Shown one piece after another: positions 8,172 to 19,830 of a DNA stretch of 64,000 bases. This stretch comes from Candidatus Rokuibacteriota bacterium (GTDB lineage: Bacteria; Methylomirabilota; Methylomirabilia; Rokubacteriales; CSP1-6), in contig QHSI01000124.1 in assembly GCA_003221515.1 (NCBI GenBank), positions 1 through 64,000 on the forward strand, given 5' to 3'. Position 1 is the stretch's first letter. Every line of letters starts with the position of its first letter. The notes beneath the pieces are model-generated. The model did not search any database. It was not told where the DNA came from and was given only the letters and a program-made list of their open reading frames with translations. Both the position numbers and the translations under genes were made by a program.

Positions 8172-9179
8172 CTGCCGTTCGCGTACTACCTGCGGCTCTC
8201 GCGCTCCCAGCAAGCCGTCTACCGGAAGAGCGATTCCATCGTCGAGATCCGCCTGGAGGACCCGGCGGCGCTCCATCCGAGCGTCGCGGCGCTCGAGGCC
8301 GCGCTGCGGTGCGAGGAGCGGGCGGCGACGGAGCGGGCCAGCCAGGAGCTGGTCGCCCGCCTGGCCGACGCGATGGGGTTGCCCGCAGTGCGCGTCGAGG
8401 TGCTCGCGGCGCGGCCGCACTCGCACTGGGGCGAGCTCCACGGGCTCTACACCCACGAGCGCGGCCGCCAGCCGAAGATCCAGCTCTGGATGCGCACCGC
8501 GAAGCAGAAGCGCGTCGTGGCTTTCCGCACGTATCTCCGCACCCTGCTCCACGAGATCGGCCACCACGTCGACTACACGGGGCTGCGCCTGGCGGAGTCG
8601 TATCATACGCAGGGGTTCTACAAGCGCGAGTCGAGCCTGTTCCACCAGCTCGTGCCCGACGACAGAGAAGGGAGCGACGCGATGTTGACGATGGAAGAGT
8701 GGGCCAAGCAACCGCTCGAGGCGCGGATGAAGCGTCTGACCAGGACGGCCGACGATCTCGCCGGCGCGATCCGTGGCCGGGACGACGCGATCCTGTCGCG
8801 GCGGCCGGACGGCAAGAACTGGGCGGCAAAAGAGGTCGTCTGCCACCTGCGCGACATCGAGGAGATGTTCATGGGCCGCTTCGGGATGATCCTCGCGATG
8901 GACGATCCGAAGCTCGCCTTCGACCCGACCACGCCCGACCGGTGGGCCGAGGAGCGCCAGTATCTCAAGAACGACGCCCAGCAAGCGGCCGGCGCCTTTC
9001 GCCGGCGCCGCGACGAATCGCTCGCGTTGCTCAAGACGCTCACGCCCGAGCAGTGGAAGCGTGCCGGCGTCCACGCCACGCGGGGTCCCGTCTCGATCGG
9101 CGATTTCGTCACGCTGATGGCCTGGCACGACGAGAACCACCTGGAGCAGCTCAAGCGAGCGCTCGACGGCAAACCCTGA
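8172..9179 (+). CDS. putative metallopeptidase fused in frame to DinB domain
   Basis: One uninterrupted frame. The first 170 residues (8172-8681) resemble a small putative metallopeptidase: RLSRSQQAVYRKSD, ELHGLYTHERGRQPKIQLWM and FRTYLRTLLHEIGHHVDYT, which contains the zinc motif HEIGHH. The remaining 165 residues are a DinB domain. No ATG, GTG or TTG exists at the expected start of the peptidase; CTG 8172 (PFAYYLRLSR next) is my guess, the first ATG being 8373. The upstream part ends where such proteins normally stop, but no stop codon is present, and a good ribosome site precedes ATG 8682, so the two proteins may be made both fused and separately. Confidence 0.6.
   Translation: MPFAYYLRLSRSQQAVYRKSDSIVEIRLEDPAALHPSVAALEAALRCEERAATERASQELVARLADAMGLPAVRVEVLAARPHSHWGELHGLYTHERGRQPKIQLWMRTAKQKRVVAFRTYLRTLLHEIGHHVDYTGLRLAESYHTQGFYKRESSLFHQLVPDDREGSDAMLTMEEWAKQPLEARMKRLTRTADDLAGAIRGRDDAILSRRPDGKNWAAKEVVCHLRDIEEMFMGRFGMILAMDDPKLAFDPTTPDRWAEERQYLKNDAQQAAGAFRRRRDESLALLKTLTPEQWKRAGVHATRGPVSIGDFVTLMAWHDENHLEQLKRALDGKP
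8682..9179 (+). CDS. DinB-family protein (internal start)
   Basis: 165 residues if translated from ATG 8682, which has GAGAAGGGAG about seven bases upstream. The sequence is a four-helix DinB_2 bundle: ARMKRLTRTADDLAGAIRGR, KNWAAKEVVCHLRDIEEMF and, near the C-terminus, VTLMAWHDENHLEQLKRAL. Three histidines (CHLRDIEE and HDENH) form the usual metal site. DinB proteins are thought to be metal-dependent thiol S-transferases or hydrolases; many are of unknown substrate. The frame continues without a stop from the upstream metallopeptidase. Confidence 0.8.
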   Translation: MLTMEEWAKQPLEARMKRLTRTADDLAGAIRGRDDAILSRRPDGKNWAAKEVVCHLRDIEEMFMGRFGMILAMDDPKLAFDPTTPDRWAEERQYLKNDAQQAAGAFRRRRDESLALLKTLTPEQWKRAGVHATRGPVSIGDFVTLMAWHDENHLEQLKRALDGKP

Positions 9180-9188
9180 GGTCTCTCG

Positions 9189-9359
9189 CTAGCGGCCGAG
9201 CGTCCTGAGCCGCCGCGCCCAGTGGCCCTCGTGGGCGAGCTCGCGGAGGAGCAGCGGCGCCGCCGACGCGATCGCGGCATACGAGCCCTCACGCACGAGC
9301 AGGCACCGGAGCCGGGTGCGGGCGGCCGCTCGGCTCGCATGCGGTCTGGGGTTCGTCAT
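9189..9359 (-). CDS. small hypothetical protein (56 aa)
   Basis: ATG 9359 to TAG 9189 encodes 56 residues, beginning MTNPRPHASRAAARTRLRCL and ending LAHEGHWARRLRTLGR. The second half (GSYAAIASAAPLLLRELAHE) reads like a real amphipathic helix. It is convergent with the DinB gene and lies in an otherwise empty gap. No ribosome site or known domain is visible; it could be a chance ORF in GC-rich DNA. Confidence 0.4.
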   Translation of the reverse strand: MTNPRPHASRAAARTRLRCLLVREGSYAAIASAAPLLLRELAHEGHWARRLRTLGR

Positions 9360-9583
9360 GGGGTCGTCAGCGAGCCCGCCGGCCGGACGTTACTCCGGCG
9401 GCTATCCGCGACGCTCGCGCGGGGGCACGATCCCCGCCTTCGGGCGCTGGCCGTAGCGCCGCAGCTTCACCCGTCGCTCCAGGGACGACGCAGGGTCGCC
9501 CGAGGATCGCGACGCGGCGGACTCACCTAAGAAATACCCGAACCTCGGCGAGAAAGGAAGCGGGAGGCGCTGCCCGCGCGCGC
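9360..9583. other. intergenic stretch, nothing firm
   Basis: 224 bases between the small ORF and the GH63 gene. On the minus strand a frame ending at 9402 reads SLERRVKLRRYGQRPKAGIV at its end, protein-like, but has no plausible start codon and would be about 23 residues from its only GTG. It could be the remains of a small gene. No terminator hairpin with a T-run was seen. Confidence 0.3.
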
Positions 9584-12223
<2,640 letters not shown>

Positions 12224-12307
12224 GGTCTTCCGTCTGCTCACGGGTTGGACACACCCCAGGGACTCACGGAAGCGCTCGGCGACGCGCAACACCGAGGAGG
12301 GCCACGG

Positions 12308-13336
12308 CTACGCCGGGGCGCTTCCGAGCGCGCGGGGCTTGGGGGGCCCGTCGAGGCCCCCCATCATGTCGAAAGCCACCGCAGCCGCACCCAGAAGGGC
12401 GGCGCGCGGCTCGAGGGCCAGATGCACGGGGATCGTGGCCAGGAGCGGCGAGAGGCGGCCCTTGTCGCGGAAGGCCGTCATGAACGTGCCGTCCAGGAGC
12501 TTGGCGCGGATCTTCGGGCCGATGCCGCCGCCAATGAAGACGCCCCCCACGGCGAACGCCTTGAGCGCCAGGTTGCCCGCCTCGGCGCCGTAGATCGAGA
12601 CGAACAGGTCGAGCGCCTCGACGCAGCACGCGTCGCGCTCGGCGAGCGCGCTCTCGGAAATCACGGCGCTCGGATCCCCGCCCGCCATCCGAGCGCGGAG
12701 CCAGTCGGGCTCGGGCACGCGGCTTCGCGCTCGAAGGAATCGATAGACGTTGAGGATCCCGGGCCCGGAGAGAACGCGCTCGTAGCTGACCCGGCCGAAC
12801 TCGCGCCGGAGGAACTGGAGCAGCTCGACCTCCAGATCGGTGCGCGCCGCGAAGTCGACGTGTCCGCCCTCGGAGCCGACCGCGAGATGGCGCGCGCCGT
12901 CCCAGACGATGAGCGCCTCGCCGAGCCCCGTCCCGGCGGCGAGCAGCGCCATGTTCCCCCGCCGAGCCACGCCGGTCTGGAGCGACACCAGCGACGACGG
13001 CGGCAGCCCGAGCATCCCGTGGCCCGTGGCTTCCAGGTCGTTCAGCAGCTTCGCGCGCTTGGCGCCGACGGTCGTGGCCAGCGTCGCCTCGTCGAGCTTC
13101 CACGGGAGATTCACGGCCTCCCACCGTCCGTCGACGACCGGCCCGGCGACGCCGAGGCACGCGGCGTCGATCGTCCCGGCGGGCCCGCCGGTCAGAAAGC
13201 GCTCGATCGCCGACTCGAGGGTGGGGAACTCGTGGCTCGTGAGCACCTCTTCGCGCTGGAGCGCCAGCGTGCCGTCCCGCTCGGCGAAGAGCGCCAGCAC
13301 GGTCTTCGTCCCGCCGACGTCGCCCGCGAGGATCAC
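12308..13336 (-). CDS. glk: glucokinase
   Basis: 342 residues from GTG 13336. The phosphate-1 motif MILAGDVGGTKTVLALFAER opens the protein; LGVAGPVVDGRWEAVNLPW, the sugar-binding LLNDLEATGHG, the ATP-site AAGTGLGEALI and GGHVDFAARTDLE follow, and VFIGGGIGPKI is the adenosine motif. It belongs to the bacterial Glk (PF02685) family rather than ROK, lacking the CxCGxxGC zinc motif. It phosphorylates glucose to glucose-6-phosphate, feeding the gnd, pgi and rpiA products encoded directly upstream in the same direction, and could capture glucose released by the GH63 enzyme downstream. Confidence 0.93.
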   Translation of the reverse strand: MILAGDVGGTKTVLALFAERDGTLALQREEVLTSHEFPTLESAIERFLTGGPAGTIDAACLGVAGPVVDGRWEAVNLPWKLDEATLATTVGAKRAKLLNDLEATGHGMLGLPPSSLVSLQTGVARRGNMALLAAGTGLGEALIVWDGARHLAVGSEGGHVDFAARTDLEVELLQFLRREFGRVSYERVLSGPGILNVYRFLRARSRVPEPDWLRARMAGGDPSAVISESALAERDACCVEALDLFVSIYGAEAGNLALKAFAVGGVFIGGGIGPKIRAKLLDGTFMTAFRDKGRLSPLLATIPVHLALEPRAALLGAAAVAFDMMGGLDGPPKPRALGSAPA

Positions 13337-13349
13337 GTTGCCTGGCGCG

Positions 13350-14333
13350 CTAGCCGCCGGCCGGCCGCTCGACGTGGCCGCCGAACTTCTGCCGCATGGC
13401 CGACAGCACCTTCTCCGCGAAGGTGTGGTCCTGGCGCGAGCGGAAGCGCGTGTAGAGGGCCGCCGAGAGCACGTCGGCCGGCACGCTCTCCTCGATCGCC
13501 GTCATGACCGTCCACCGGCCCTCGCCCGAGTCGGCGACGGCGCCCGTGTAGTTGGAGAGCGTGGGGTTCTCGACGAGCGCCTGCGCGGTGAGGTCGAGCA
13601 GCCAGGAGCTCACCACCGAGCCGCGCCGCCACACCTCGGTGATGTCGGCGACGTTCAGCTCGTAGCGCTGGTCGGGCTCGAGCGCCTCGGCGTTGGCGTT
13701 CTTCAAGATGTCGAGCCCCTCCGCGTACGCCTGCATCACGCCGTATTCGATCCCGTTGTGGATCATCTTCACGAAGTGGCCGGCCCCCGAGGGCCCACAG
13801 TGGAGATAGCCCTGCTCGACCGTCCCGACGACACCCTCGCGTCCCGGCGTGCGCGGGATGTTCCCCCGCCCGGGTGCCAGCGTCTTGAAGATCGGTTCGA
13901 GCCGCTCGACGACGGCCCGCTCGCCGCCGATCATCAGACAGTATCCGCGCTCGAGCCCCCACACTCCGCCGCTGGTGCCGACGTCGACGTAGTGGATGTT
14001 GCGCGTGGCCAGCGCCTTCATGCGGCGCACGTCGTCCTTGTAGTACGCGTTGCCGCCGTCGACGATCGTGTCGTCGGGCGTCATCCGCTTGGCCAGATCG
14101 GTCACCACCTGCTCGGTCGCCGCGCCGGCCGGCACCATGACCCACACGACGCGCGGCGTACGGAGCACGGCGACGAAGTCGTCGAGCGTGGTCGCCGGCG
14201 TCATGCCCTCGGCAGCGAGCTGCGCGACGCTCGCCGCGTCCTCCGCGTAGCCCACGATCTGGTGGCCGCCCTTCATGAGTCGGCGCGCCATGTTGCCGCC
14301 CATCCTGCCGAGCCCCACGATACCGAGCTGCAT
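13350..14333 (-). CDS. gnd: 6-phosphogluconate dehydrogenase (decarboxylating), short form
   Basis: 327 residues from ATG 14333, the length of the short GndA/YqeC-type enzymes, not the 470-residue E. coli form. NADP site [20 protein letters not shown], the substrate loop [19 protein letters not shown], and the catalytic Lys in [20 protein letters not shown] are intact. It converts 6-phosphogluconate to ribulose-5-phosphate and CO2 in the oxidative pentose phosphate pathway. The gene lies 13 nt before glk and 20 nt after pgi on the same strand; zwf and pgl are not in the window. Confidence 0.94.
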   Translation of the reverse strand: MQLGIVGLGRMGGNMARRLMKGGHQIVGYAEDAASVAQLAAEGMTPATTLDDFVAVLRTPRVVWVMVPAGAATEQVVTDLAKRMTPDDTIVDGGNAYYKDDVRRMKALATRNIHYVDVGTSGGVWGLERGYCLMIGGERAVVERLEPIFKTLAPGRGNIPRTPGREGVVGTVEQGYLHCGPSGAGHFVKMIHNGIEYGVMQAYAEGLDILKNANAEALEPDQRYELNVADITEVWRRGSVVSSWLLDLTAQALVENPTLSNYTGAVADSGEGRWTVMTAIEESVPADVLSAALYTRFRSRQDHTFAEKVLSAMRQKFGGHVERPAGG

Positions 14334-14353
14334 AGAGGTCTCCTCTACTAGCC

Positions 14354-16009
14354 TCACGCCTCGACGGCCCGACGCAGGAGGGCCAGTCCGGCCTTCACGT
14401 CGGAAGGAAGGTGGATGCGCAAGGCGCGGCGCCCGCGCTCCTCGAGCACCTGCAGATCGCCGCGGGCCTGGGCGGCCTTCACCACCCCGAACGTGTAGCG
14501 GTGCCCCGGCACCGGGAGATCGTTCGCGTCGTCGCAGGTGAGCTGCAGGAACACGCCGGAGCCCGGCCCGCCCTTGTACGCCTGGCCCGTCGAGTGGAGG
14601 AAGCGCGGGCCGAAGCCGAGACACGTGGCGACCTTGAACCGGTCTCGGATCGTCATCCGGATCGCTTGCAGCTCGGCCTCGTGCGCGTCGCTCATCTCGA
14701 CGTACGCCAGGAGGGCCACGTAGTCGCCGGGCCCGATTTTCGACAGGTGCGCCTTCACGGCCGGGACCAGCGCGGCGTCGGTCGCGCGCAGCGGCGCCTC
14801 GGCCGGCAAGGCGCCCGCCTTCTCGTACTGATCGGTCAGCGCGCGCGTCGCCACCTTGCTCGCCTCGACGTCCGGCTGATCGAACGGGTTGACGCCGATC
14901 ACGGCGCCGGCCACCGCGGTCGCGATCTCCCAGCGGAAGAACTCGGCGCCCAGATGCTCGGGGTCCGGAAGCGAGATGCGTACGAGCGGCTGGCCGGCGC
15001 GCGCGAGCGCGGCCACGGCGTCGTCCTGCGAGCGGTCGGGAGCCGAGTCGAGGCGCACGTAGACGAAGACGCGGTCGTTGCCGTAGAGACCCGGCGGGCC
15101 GAGCCGCTCGCGGCCGATGGGGATCAGTCCCTTGCCGCCCTTACCGGTGGACTCGGCCAGCAGCTGCTCGAGCCACGCGCCGAGCGCGCCCACGCCGGGC
15201 GACGTGACCAGCGTGACTTTGTCACGCCCGTGCCGCGCGAGGACGCCCATGACGATCCCGAGCAGCACTCCCGGATTGTCGTCCACGAGCTTCGAGGGGC
15301 CGCAACGCCGGGCCATCGCGGCCGCGTGGCTGAGGAGTCGCGCGACGTCGAGCCCCACGATCGCCGCCGGCACCGTGCCGAAGTTCGAGAGCGCGGAGTA
15401 GCGCCCGCCGATCGACGGCACGCCGTACGCGACGTGGCGAAATCGATCGGCGGCGGCGACCCGCTCCAGCTGCGAGCCCGGGTCCGTGATCGCCACGAAG
15501 TGATCGCCGGCCCGGTCGCCGATGTCGGCCCGCTTCACCAGGTCGAAGAAGTACTGCTTGAAGATGTTGGGCTCGAGCGTGCTGCCGGACTTGCTCGACA
15601 CGATGAAGAGCGTCCGGGCCACGTCGAGCCGCTGCTCGAGCGCGCGAATCTGCGCGGGGTCGGTCGAGTCGAGCACGAGCAGCTCCGGATGACCGCTGAT
15701 CCGGCCGAAGGTCGCTCGCAGCACGTCGGGGCAAAGGCTCGAGCCGCCCATGCCGAGCACGACCGCTTGCCCGAAGCCGGCGCTGCGGATTTCCTCGGCC
15801 ATCCGCCGAAGCCCGTCGATGCCCGCCAGCTGGTGGTCGACCACGTCCAGCCAGCCCATCCAGGACGCCTCGCCGGTGCCGGTCCACAGCGTGGGGTCGC
15901 GAGCCCAGAGGCGCGCCGTCTTGCCGGTGCGCGTCCAGTCGGTGGCCGCCGCGTCGAAGGCGGCCTCGAGCTCGGCGGGGAGCCGGACGAAGGTCGAGTC
16001 GTCGCTCAC
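14354..16009 (-). CDS. pgi: glucose-6-phosphate isomerase
   Basis: 551 residues from GTG 16009, chosen because it overlaps the rpiA stop as GTGA; the longer frame is out of context. PGI features: [20 protein letters not shown], the phosphate-binding loop [34 protein letters not shown] and [20 protein letters not shown]. The C-terminal part ([38 protein letters not shown]) is that of the PGI half of transaldolase-PGI fusions, here without the transaldolase. It interconverts glucose-6-phosphate and fructose-6-phosphate in the cytosol. Confidence 0.93.
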   Translation of the reverse strand: MSDDSTFVRLPAELEAAFDAAATDWTRTGKTARLWARDPTLWTGTGEASWMGWLDVVDHQLAGIDGLRRMAEEIRSAGFGQAVVLGMGGSSLCPDVLRATFGRISGHPELLVLDSTDPAQIRALEQRLDVARTLFIVSSKSGSTLEPNIFKQYFFDLVKRADIGDRAGDHFVAITDPGSQLERVAAADRFRHVAYGVPSIGGRYSALSNFGTVPAAIVGLDVARLLSHAAAMARRCGPSKLVDDNPGVLLGIVMGVLARHGRDKVTLVTSPGVGALGAWLEQLLAESTGKGGKGLIPIGRERLGPPGLYGNDRVFVYVRLDSAPDRSQDDAVAALARAGQPLVRISLPDPEHLGAEFFRWEIATAVAGAVIGVNPFDQPDVEASKVATRALTDQYEKAGALPAEAPLRATDAALVPAVKAHLSKIGPGDYVALLAYVEMSDAHEAELQAIRMTIRDRFKVATCLGFGPRFLHSTGQAYKGGPGSGVFLQLTCDDANDLPVPGHRYTFGVVKAAQARGDLQVLEERGRRALRIHLPSDVKAGLALLRRAVEA

Positions 16010-16692
16010 GGGCGCCGGCGCCGGTCGAGCTCGCGAACGGTCACACCGTCGGCCACCAGCACGGTGTCGGCGATGCCCAGGAACAGTCCCGTGTCGACGA
16101 CGCCGGCGATCGTCAGGATTGTCCGCTCGAGCGCGTGAGGATCCTCGATAGGACCGGTGGCGCAATCGACGATCACGTTCCAGTTGTCGGTCACGAACAG
16201 GCGGTCCTCCTCGGTCCTCAGCACGGGCTTCAGCCCGAGGGCCTCGAGCCGCCGGCGGCACAGCGGCAGCGCGAAGGGGAGCACCTCGACCGGCAGCCGC
16301 CCGTGGCTGCCGAGCACCTCCACGAGCTTGTCCCGCGTGACGAGGATCACCAGCCGCGCCGAGGCCGCCGCCACGATCCGCTCACGCACGAGCGCGCCGC
16401 CGTAACCCTTTATGAGATTCAGTTCCGGGTCGACTTCGTCGGCGCCGTCGACGGTCAGGTCGAGGTCGGCCTCCAGGCCGACCAGCGGAATCCCGAGTTC
16501 ACGGGCCAGACGCTCCGTCTCCTCCGAGGTCGGGACTCCCTTGACCCGGCACCCATCGCGCACGCGCCCGGCCAGCGCGTGGAGGAACGCGGTCGCCGCT
16601 CGGCCTGTGCCCAGGCCGACAACGGTCCCGTCCCGGACCAGGCCCAGGGCCCGCATCGCCAGCGCCTCGAGGGGATCGTCTGTCGCCGCCAT
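16006..16692 (-). CDS. rpiA: ribose-5-phosphate isomerase A
   Basis: 228 residues from ATG 16692, the typical RpiA length. Family motifs are present: GTVVGLGTGRAATAFLHALA, GVPTSEETERLARELGIPL, the active-site stretch TVDGADEVDPELNLIKGYGG and ALVRERIVAAAS, and RTEEDRLFVTDNWNVIVDC. It interconverts ribose-5-phosphate and ribulose-5-phosphate, next to gnd and pgi in one transcription unit. An imperfect AACGT / ACGTT palindrome lies 17-28 nt upstream of the start. Confidence 0.95.
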   Translation of the reverse strand: MAATDDPLEALAMRALGLVRDGTVVGLGTGRAATAFLHALAGRVRDGCRVKGVPTSEETERLARELGIPLVGLEADLDLTVDGADEVDPELNLIKGYGGALVRERIVAAASARLVILVTRDKLVEVLGSHGRLPVEVLPFALPLCRRRLEALGLKPVLRTEEDRLFVTDNWNVIVDCATGPIEDPHALERTILTIAGVVDTGLFLGIADTVLVADGVTVRELDRRRRP

Positions 16693-16736
16693 TGTCGGTC
16701 GCCGGATGCAACGTTGACGTTACGCTCCGGCGCGCC

Positions 16737-17894
16737 TCAAGGATACCGCGGACGGCTGGCGGACAGCTCGTGCCAGGCCCGGAGTGTCTCGCCGACGCTC
16801 CACGTGTAGTCGGGGGCCTGGCCGCCATCGCGGAGCCGGTTCGGAAGCATGCCCCGGTCCACGAACCGCGCGAACGTCTTCAGAATCCGCCGGGCGATTT
16901 CCCCTCGGCCGGTGGCGAGGGTGAGCCCCGGCAGAGCGATCATCGTGTCGCGACCCCAGTCGCCGAACCAGTGATAGCCGGCGATCACCGTCATGCCGTC
17001 CGCGTCGGCGGCGAGCGGACGGCGGACCAGGAACTGGTCGGCGGCCAGCACGAGGCGGCCGATCCAGATGGGCGCGCCCTCCGTCGAGGGCTGGGCGTGC
17101 CGCCACGTGTCGAGGACCTCCGCGTCGTGCTGCGTGCGACGGCTCCACGCCGCATCGCCGTCGAGCGACGGTTCGGCCTCCGCCGACAACACGAGCGTCA
17201 ATGCCTCGCCGAGCTCGAGCGAGGCGCGGAACGTCGCGACGTGGAGGTGATCCTCGACGGCCTCGAGGCCTCGCGCGCGCTCGACCGCAAGATCGAAGTT
17301 GCGATACCAGGAATGCGCGGTCGTGGCGTCTCCATGGTCGGCGAGCAGCAGCAGGGGTCGGGCGCCGTCGAACGCGATCACGCGGACGCCGCGCGCGACC
17401 GGCGTCACGTCCATCCGCCATCCGTCACCGCGCGTTGCCCCGTGGGAGTCACGATAGTTGACGAGGACCTTCAGCTGGAGGACAAGGGCCGTTCGCGCGC
17501 GCAGGACGCGGTAGCGGACGTATGTCGTGTTCGCGCCCTGCTCCATCCAGATTCGCTTCTCGACGCGCCCGTCGGCGACCGCGGCGGTCCACACCGGCGT
17601 GGTCCCGATCTCGCGATATCCGCACGGAGCGATGGTGCCGTCGGCCCAGCGGTTCGTCGAGAGCCGACGCTCGAGACCGTCGTACGCCACGGTCTCGTCG
17701 ACGGTGGCGACGAGGAGCGTGCGCCCGAGGGGAGGCTCGAGTGCCGCCACCAGGAGGCCATGATAGCGGCGGCCGAGGAGCCCGGCGACGGTGCCTGACG
17801 CGAATCCACCGACGCCGTTGGTGCACAGCCATTCCCGGCGCTCGGCGGCTGCGAGATCACCGCAGATTTCCCGCCCGAAGCCTACTATGCTCAT
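16737..17894 (-). pseudogene. glycogen debranching enzyme with internal in-frame deletion
   Basis: The 385-residue frame starts at ATG 17894 (MSIVGFGREICGDLAAAERR) and has an intact N-terminal GDE domain (WLCTNGVGGFASGTVAGLLG, RRYHGLLVAALEPPLGRTLL) and the beginning of the GDE_C barrel (GYHWFGDWGRDTMIALPGLT, DRGMLPNRLRDGG). Right after GGQAPDY it jumps to TWSVGETLRAWHELSASRPR, which resembles the extreme C-terminus of the family (usually AWSVAEVLRAW). About 250 residues of the catalytic (alpha/alpha)6 barrel are missing, although the frame stays open. Full-length relatives are about 650 residues. It would hydrolyse alpha-1,6 branches if whole; here it is probably inactive, or the assembly has collapsed. 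Confidence 0.75.
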
Positions 17895-17978
17895 TCCAGA
17901 GCCTCGCGTCATCGTACCCGTCGCGTCGCGGGCGGGCTGCGCGGAGTCCCGGTTGTTTAGATCCACCCGATTGCCCGG

Positions 17979-17994
17979 GGGATTCACGAATCCC
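17979..17994. promoter_or_regulatory. inverted-repeat operator candidate
   Basis: GGGATTC-AC-GAATCCC, two perfect 7-base arms with a 2-base spacer, sits in the 126-bp gap between the divergent debranching gene (start 17894) and the small membrane gene (18021). The size and position fit a dimeric repressor site. No regulator gene is adjacent. Confidence 0.5.
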
Positions 17995-18020
17995 GCGAGG
18001 CCGGCTTTCCATCTGAAACG

Positions 18021-18380
18021 ATGGAGGTGATGACCGTGCTGACAGCAATCCTTCCGCTGATCTTGCTCGTCGCCCTGGTCGCGCTTCCGCTGGCCTGGCG
18101 AATCCGCGCCGACCGGCGGCGCGACCGGGCTGATCTTCTGAGCGCCGACATCCGGAGCGCGATCAACCGGCGGCTCCGCGGAGAGTCTTTGCTCTCCGTC
18201 GAGGTTACTCCCGAGACGCTCTGGCAACCGGGACGTGTCGTTCTTCGGGCGCCCGCGGGCTACGAAACGCTCGCCGAGACGGTGTGGCGAGATGTCGTCG
18301 ACCGTCTGCCCGTCGGCTACGACCTGGTGGTGAGGCCGGGGCATGCTGCGGAGCCGGCGCCGCTGCGGCGAGCCGCGTGA
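18021..18380 (+). CDS. small single-pass membrane protein
   Basis: Up to 119 residues. Candidate starts are ATG 18021, ATG 18030 and GTG 18036; GTG 18036 has the best-placed ribosome site (GGAGGT, 18023-18028, seven bases away) and would give a protein beginning LTAILPLILLVALVALPLAW right after the initiator. One N-terminal transmembrane helix is followed by a basic stop-transfer (RIRADRRRDRAD) and a soluble domain of about 70 residues with EVTPETLWQPGRVVLRAPAG. No known domain. It has its own strong downstream hairpin and an operator-like palindrome upstream, so it is likely a single-gene unit. Confidence 0.6.
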   Translation: MEVMTVLTAILPLILLVALVALPLAWRIRADRRRDRADLLSADIRSAINRRLRGESLLSVEVTPETLWQPGRVVLRAPAGYETLAETVWRDVVDRLPVGYDLVVRPGHAAEPAPLRRAA

Positions 18381-18410
18381 CACAGCCGAGCTCACCCGCG
18401 TCGATGTGAG

Positions 18411-18452
18411 CGCGCGGCACGGGGACCGCACGCCGGTTCCCCGTGCCGCGCG
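18411..18452 (+). terminator. strong hairpin, probable terminator
   Basis: A perfect 15-bp stem (5' arm CGCGCGGCACGGGGA, 18411-18425; 3' arm 18438-18452) with a 12-base loop that can pair three more bases. It lies 31 nt after the stop of the small membrane gene. There is no T-run, as is usual in such GC-rich genomes, so it may act with Rho or as a 3'-end stabiliser. Confidence 0.6.
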
Positions 18453-18531
18453 GGCCGACCCCGTGAGCGACCCATCCGAGCGGCTCCGCGCACGTTGAGG
18501 TAGCGCGGCGCCCCTCGTCTGCCGTAGATTC

Positions 18532-19830
18532 GTGCCATGTCGGCGCCGGCACGAGCCTCGTAGCGGTCTGACGGTTCAATCGAGGCGGCATCTCATTCCT
18601 CCCCCCGCTCGGAAGCAGTTTCGATTCGACGAACGCGGCGCACGCTTCCTCCTCTACCCGCAGCCCATGGCGGTCCGCGGCTTCGAGATGCCGCGGCTCG
18701 CTCGCATCAGCGGAGCGCTCGGGCCCGGGCCGAGCGACCGCCGCATGTACGTCGTCGACGCGCTCGGTAAGGATCCCTACCGGGACCCGGAGACGGCGGA
18801 CTACATCTGGTACCCGCCGTACCCGCTGACGAAGCCGCACCACGGTCCCCTCCAGCCGGACGCGAACGGGCAGTTCGACCACCTCGAGCCGGGCACGCGC
18901 GAGTTCTCGGCGGCCGCGGCCTTCGCCGCGGTCCACTGCGCGTTCGCGGTGTGGGAGCACTACATCGGCCGCCGGCTCCGCCTCGTCACGCGCCGCGGAC
19001 AGCGGCGCCTCGAGATCGTCCCTCGTGTCACCAAGATCGGTGACGGCGCGTGGTCGGGCGAGGGGTTCGTCGAGTTCGGCTTCGCGAACAACAACCAGCG
19101 CCAGCCGTACTGCGAGAACATCGACGCCGTCGCCCACGAGTGCGGCCACATCATCCTCAAGCGCTTGATCGGGCCGGCGCCGAAGGGCCGGTACCAGTTC
19201 GAGCGGAAATCCCACGACGAGGCCGGCGCGGACATCGTGTCGCTGGTCTGCATCCTCCACTTTGACTCGGTGGTGAACGCCGTGCTGGCCCAGACGCGCG
19301 GCAAGCTCTACTCAATCAACATCCTGTCGCAGATCGGCGAGTACCGGCGTGGCCACAGCGGCCGGCGGACCACTCGAAAGCTGTTCCACGACAAGACGAT
19401 GGCGGCCGTCGCGCGTGCCCGCGGCCACGACAAGTACGTGTTCGCCCAGCCCTTCCTCGGCGCCGCGTTCGACATCCTCGTCGAGATGTACGAGGACCAT
19501 CTGGTCCAGCGCGGGCTCATCGACACGGACCTGGCGCGGCGCTCGACCCACGCGAGCGCGAAGGCGCATCCCCGCATTCGTCGGGAGTTCGCCGCCCGGT
19601 TCAAGCTCAACCCCGACGGCTTCGCCGACTCGCTGCGCGACGCCACCCGCGACTTCGCGTACATGCTGGCGCTCGCCTGGCGGAAATCGCGAAGCACCGG
19701 AGTGACGTTCTCGCGGGTGGCGTCGAACATCGCCGCGGCCGACGCGCGGCTCAACCGTGGCCGCTACGGCGCCATCATCCGCCGCGCCTTCGGGAAGCGA
19801 AGGATCGCGGTGCGGGTCGGCCGATCGTGA
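18532..19830 (+). CDS. HExxH putative zinc metallopeptidase, unknown family
   Basis: 432 residues from GTG 18532; homology-like sequence seems to begin near residue 28 (KQFRFDERGARFLLYPQPMA) and no other normal start precedes Met46. The central motif DAVAHECGHIILKRLIG (HExxH at 202-206) followed by a Glu in KSHDEAGADIVSLV (about 230) looks like a gluzincin zinc site. Other parts (YIWYPPYPLTKPHHGPLQPD, EFGFANNNQRQPYCENIDAV) do not match a family I can name. No signal peptide. Its stop overlaps the start of the ATP-grasp gene (GTGA), so they are co-translated and probably work together. Function unknown. Confidence 0.7.
   Translation: MPCRRRHEPRSGLTVQSRRHLIPPPARKQFRFDERGARFLLYPQPMAVRGFEMPRLARISGALGPGPSDRRMYVVDALGKDPYRDPETADYIWYPPYPLTKPHHGPLQPDANGQFDHLEPGTREFSAAAAFAAVHCAFAVWEHYIGRRLRLVTRRGQRRLEIVPRVTKIGDGAWSGEGFVEFGFANNNQRQPYCENIDAVAHECGHIILKRLIGPAPKGRYQFERKSHDEAGADIVSLVCILHFDSVVNAVLAQTRGKLYSINILSQIGEYRRGHSGRRTTRKLFHDKTMAAVARARGHDKYVFAQPFLGAAFDILVEMYEDHLVQRGLIDTDLARRSTHASAKAHPRIRREFAARFKLNPDGFADSLRDATRDFAYMLALAWRKSRSTGVTFSRVASNIAAADARLNRGRYGAIIRRAFGKRRIAVRVGRS

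Noticed and set aside
9402-9536. minus-strand frame ending SLERRVKLRRYGQRPKAGIV...
   Set aside because: Protein-like but without a usable start codon or ribosome site; the only GTG gives about 23 residues. Kept only as a remark.
16709-16720. AACGT / ACGTT palindrome upstream of rpiA as an operator
   Set aside because: Arms of five bases around a 2-base centre are short enough to occur by chance, and the gene is within a same-strand run.
18537-18563. nine-codon leader peptide (ATG, six bases after TAGATT) before the HExxH gene
   Set aside because: The spacing fits a leaderless start, but nothing else supports translation and no attenuator structure was evident.
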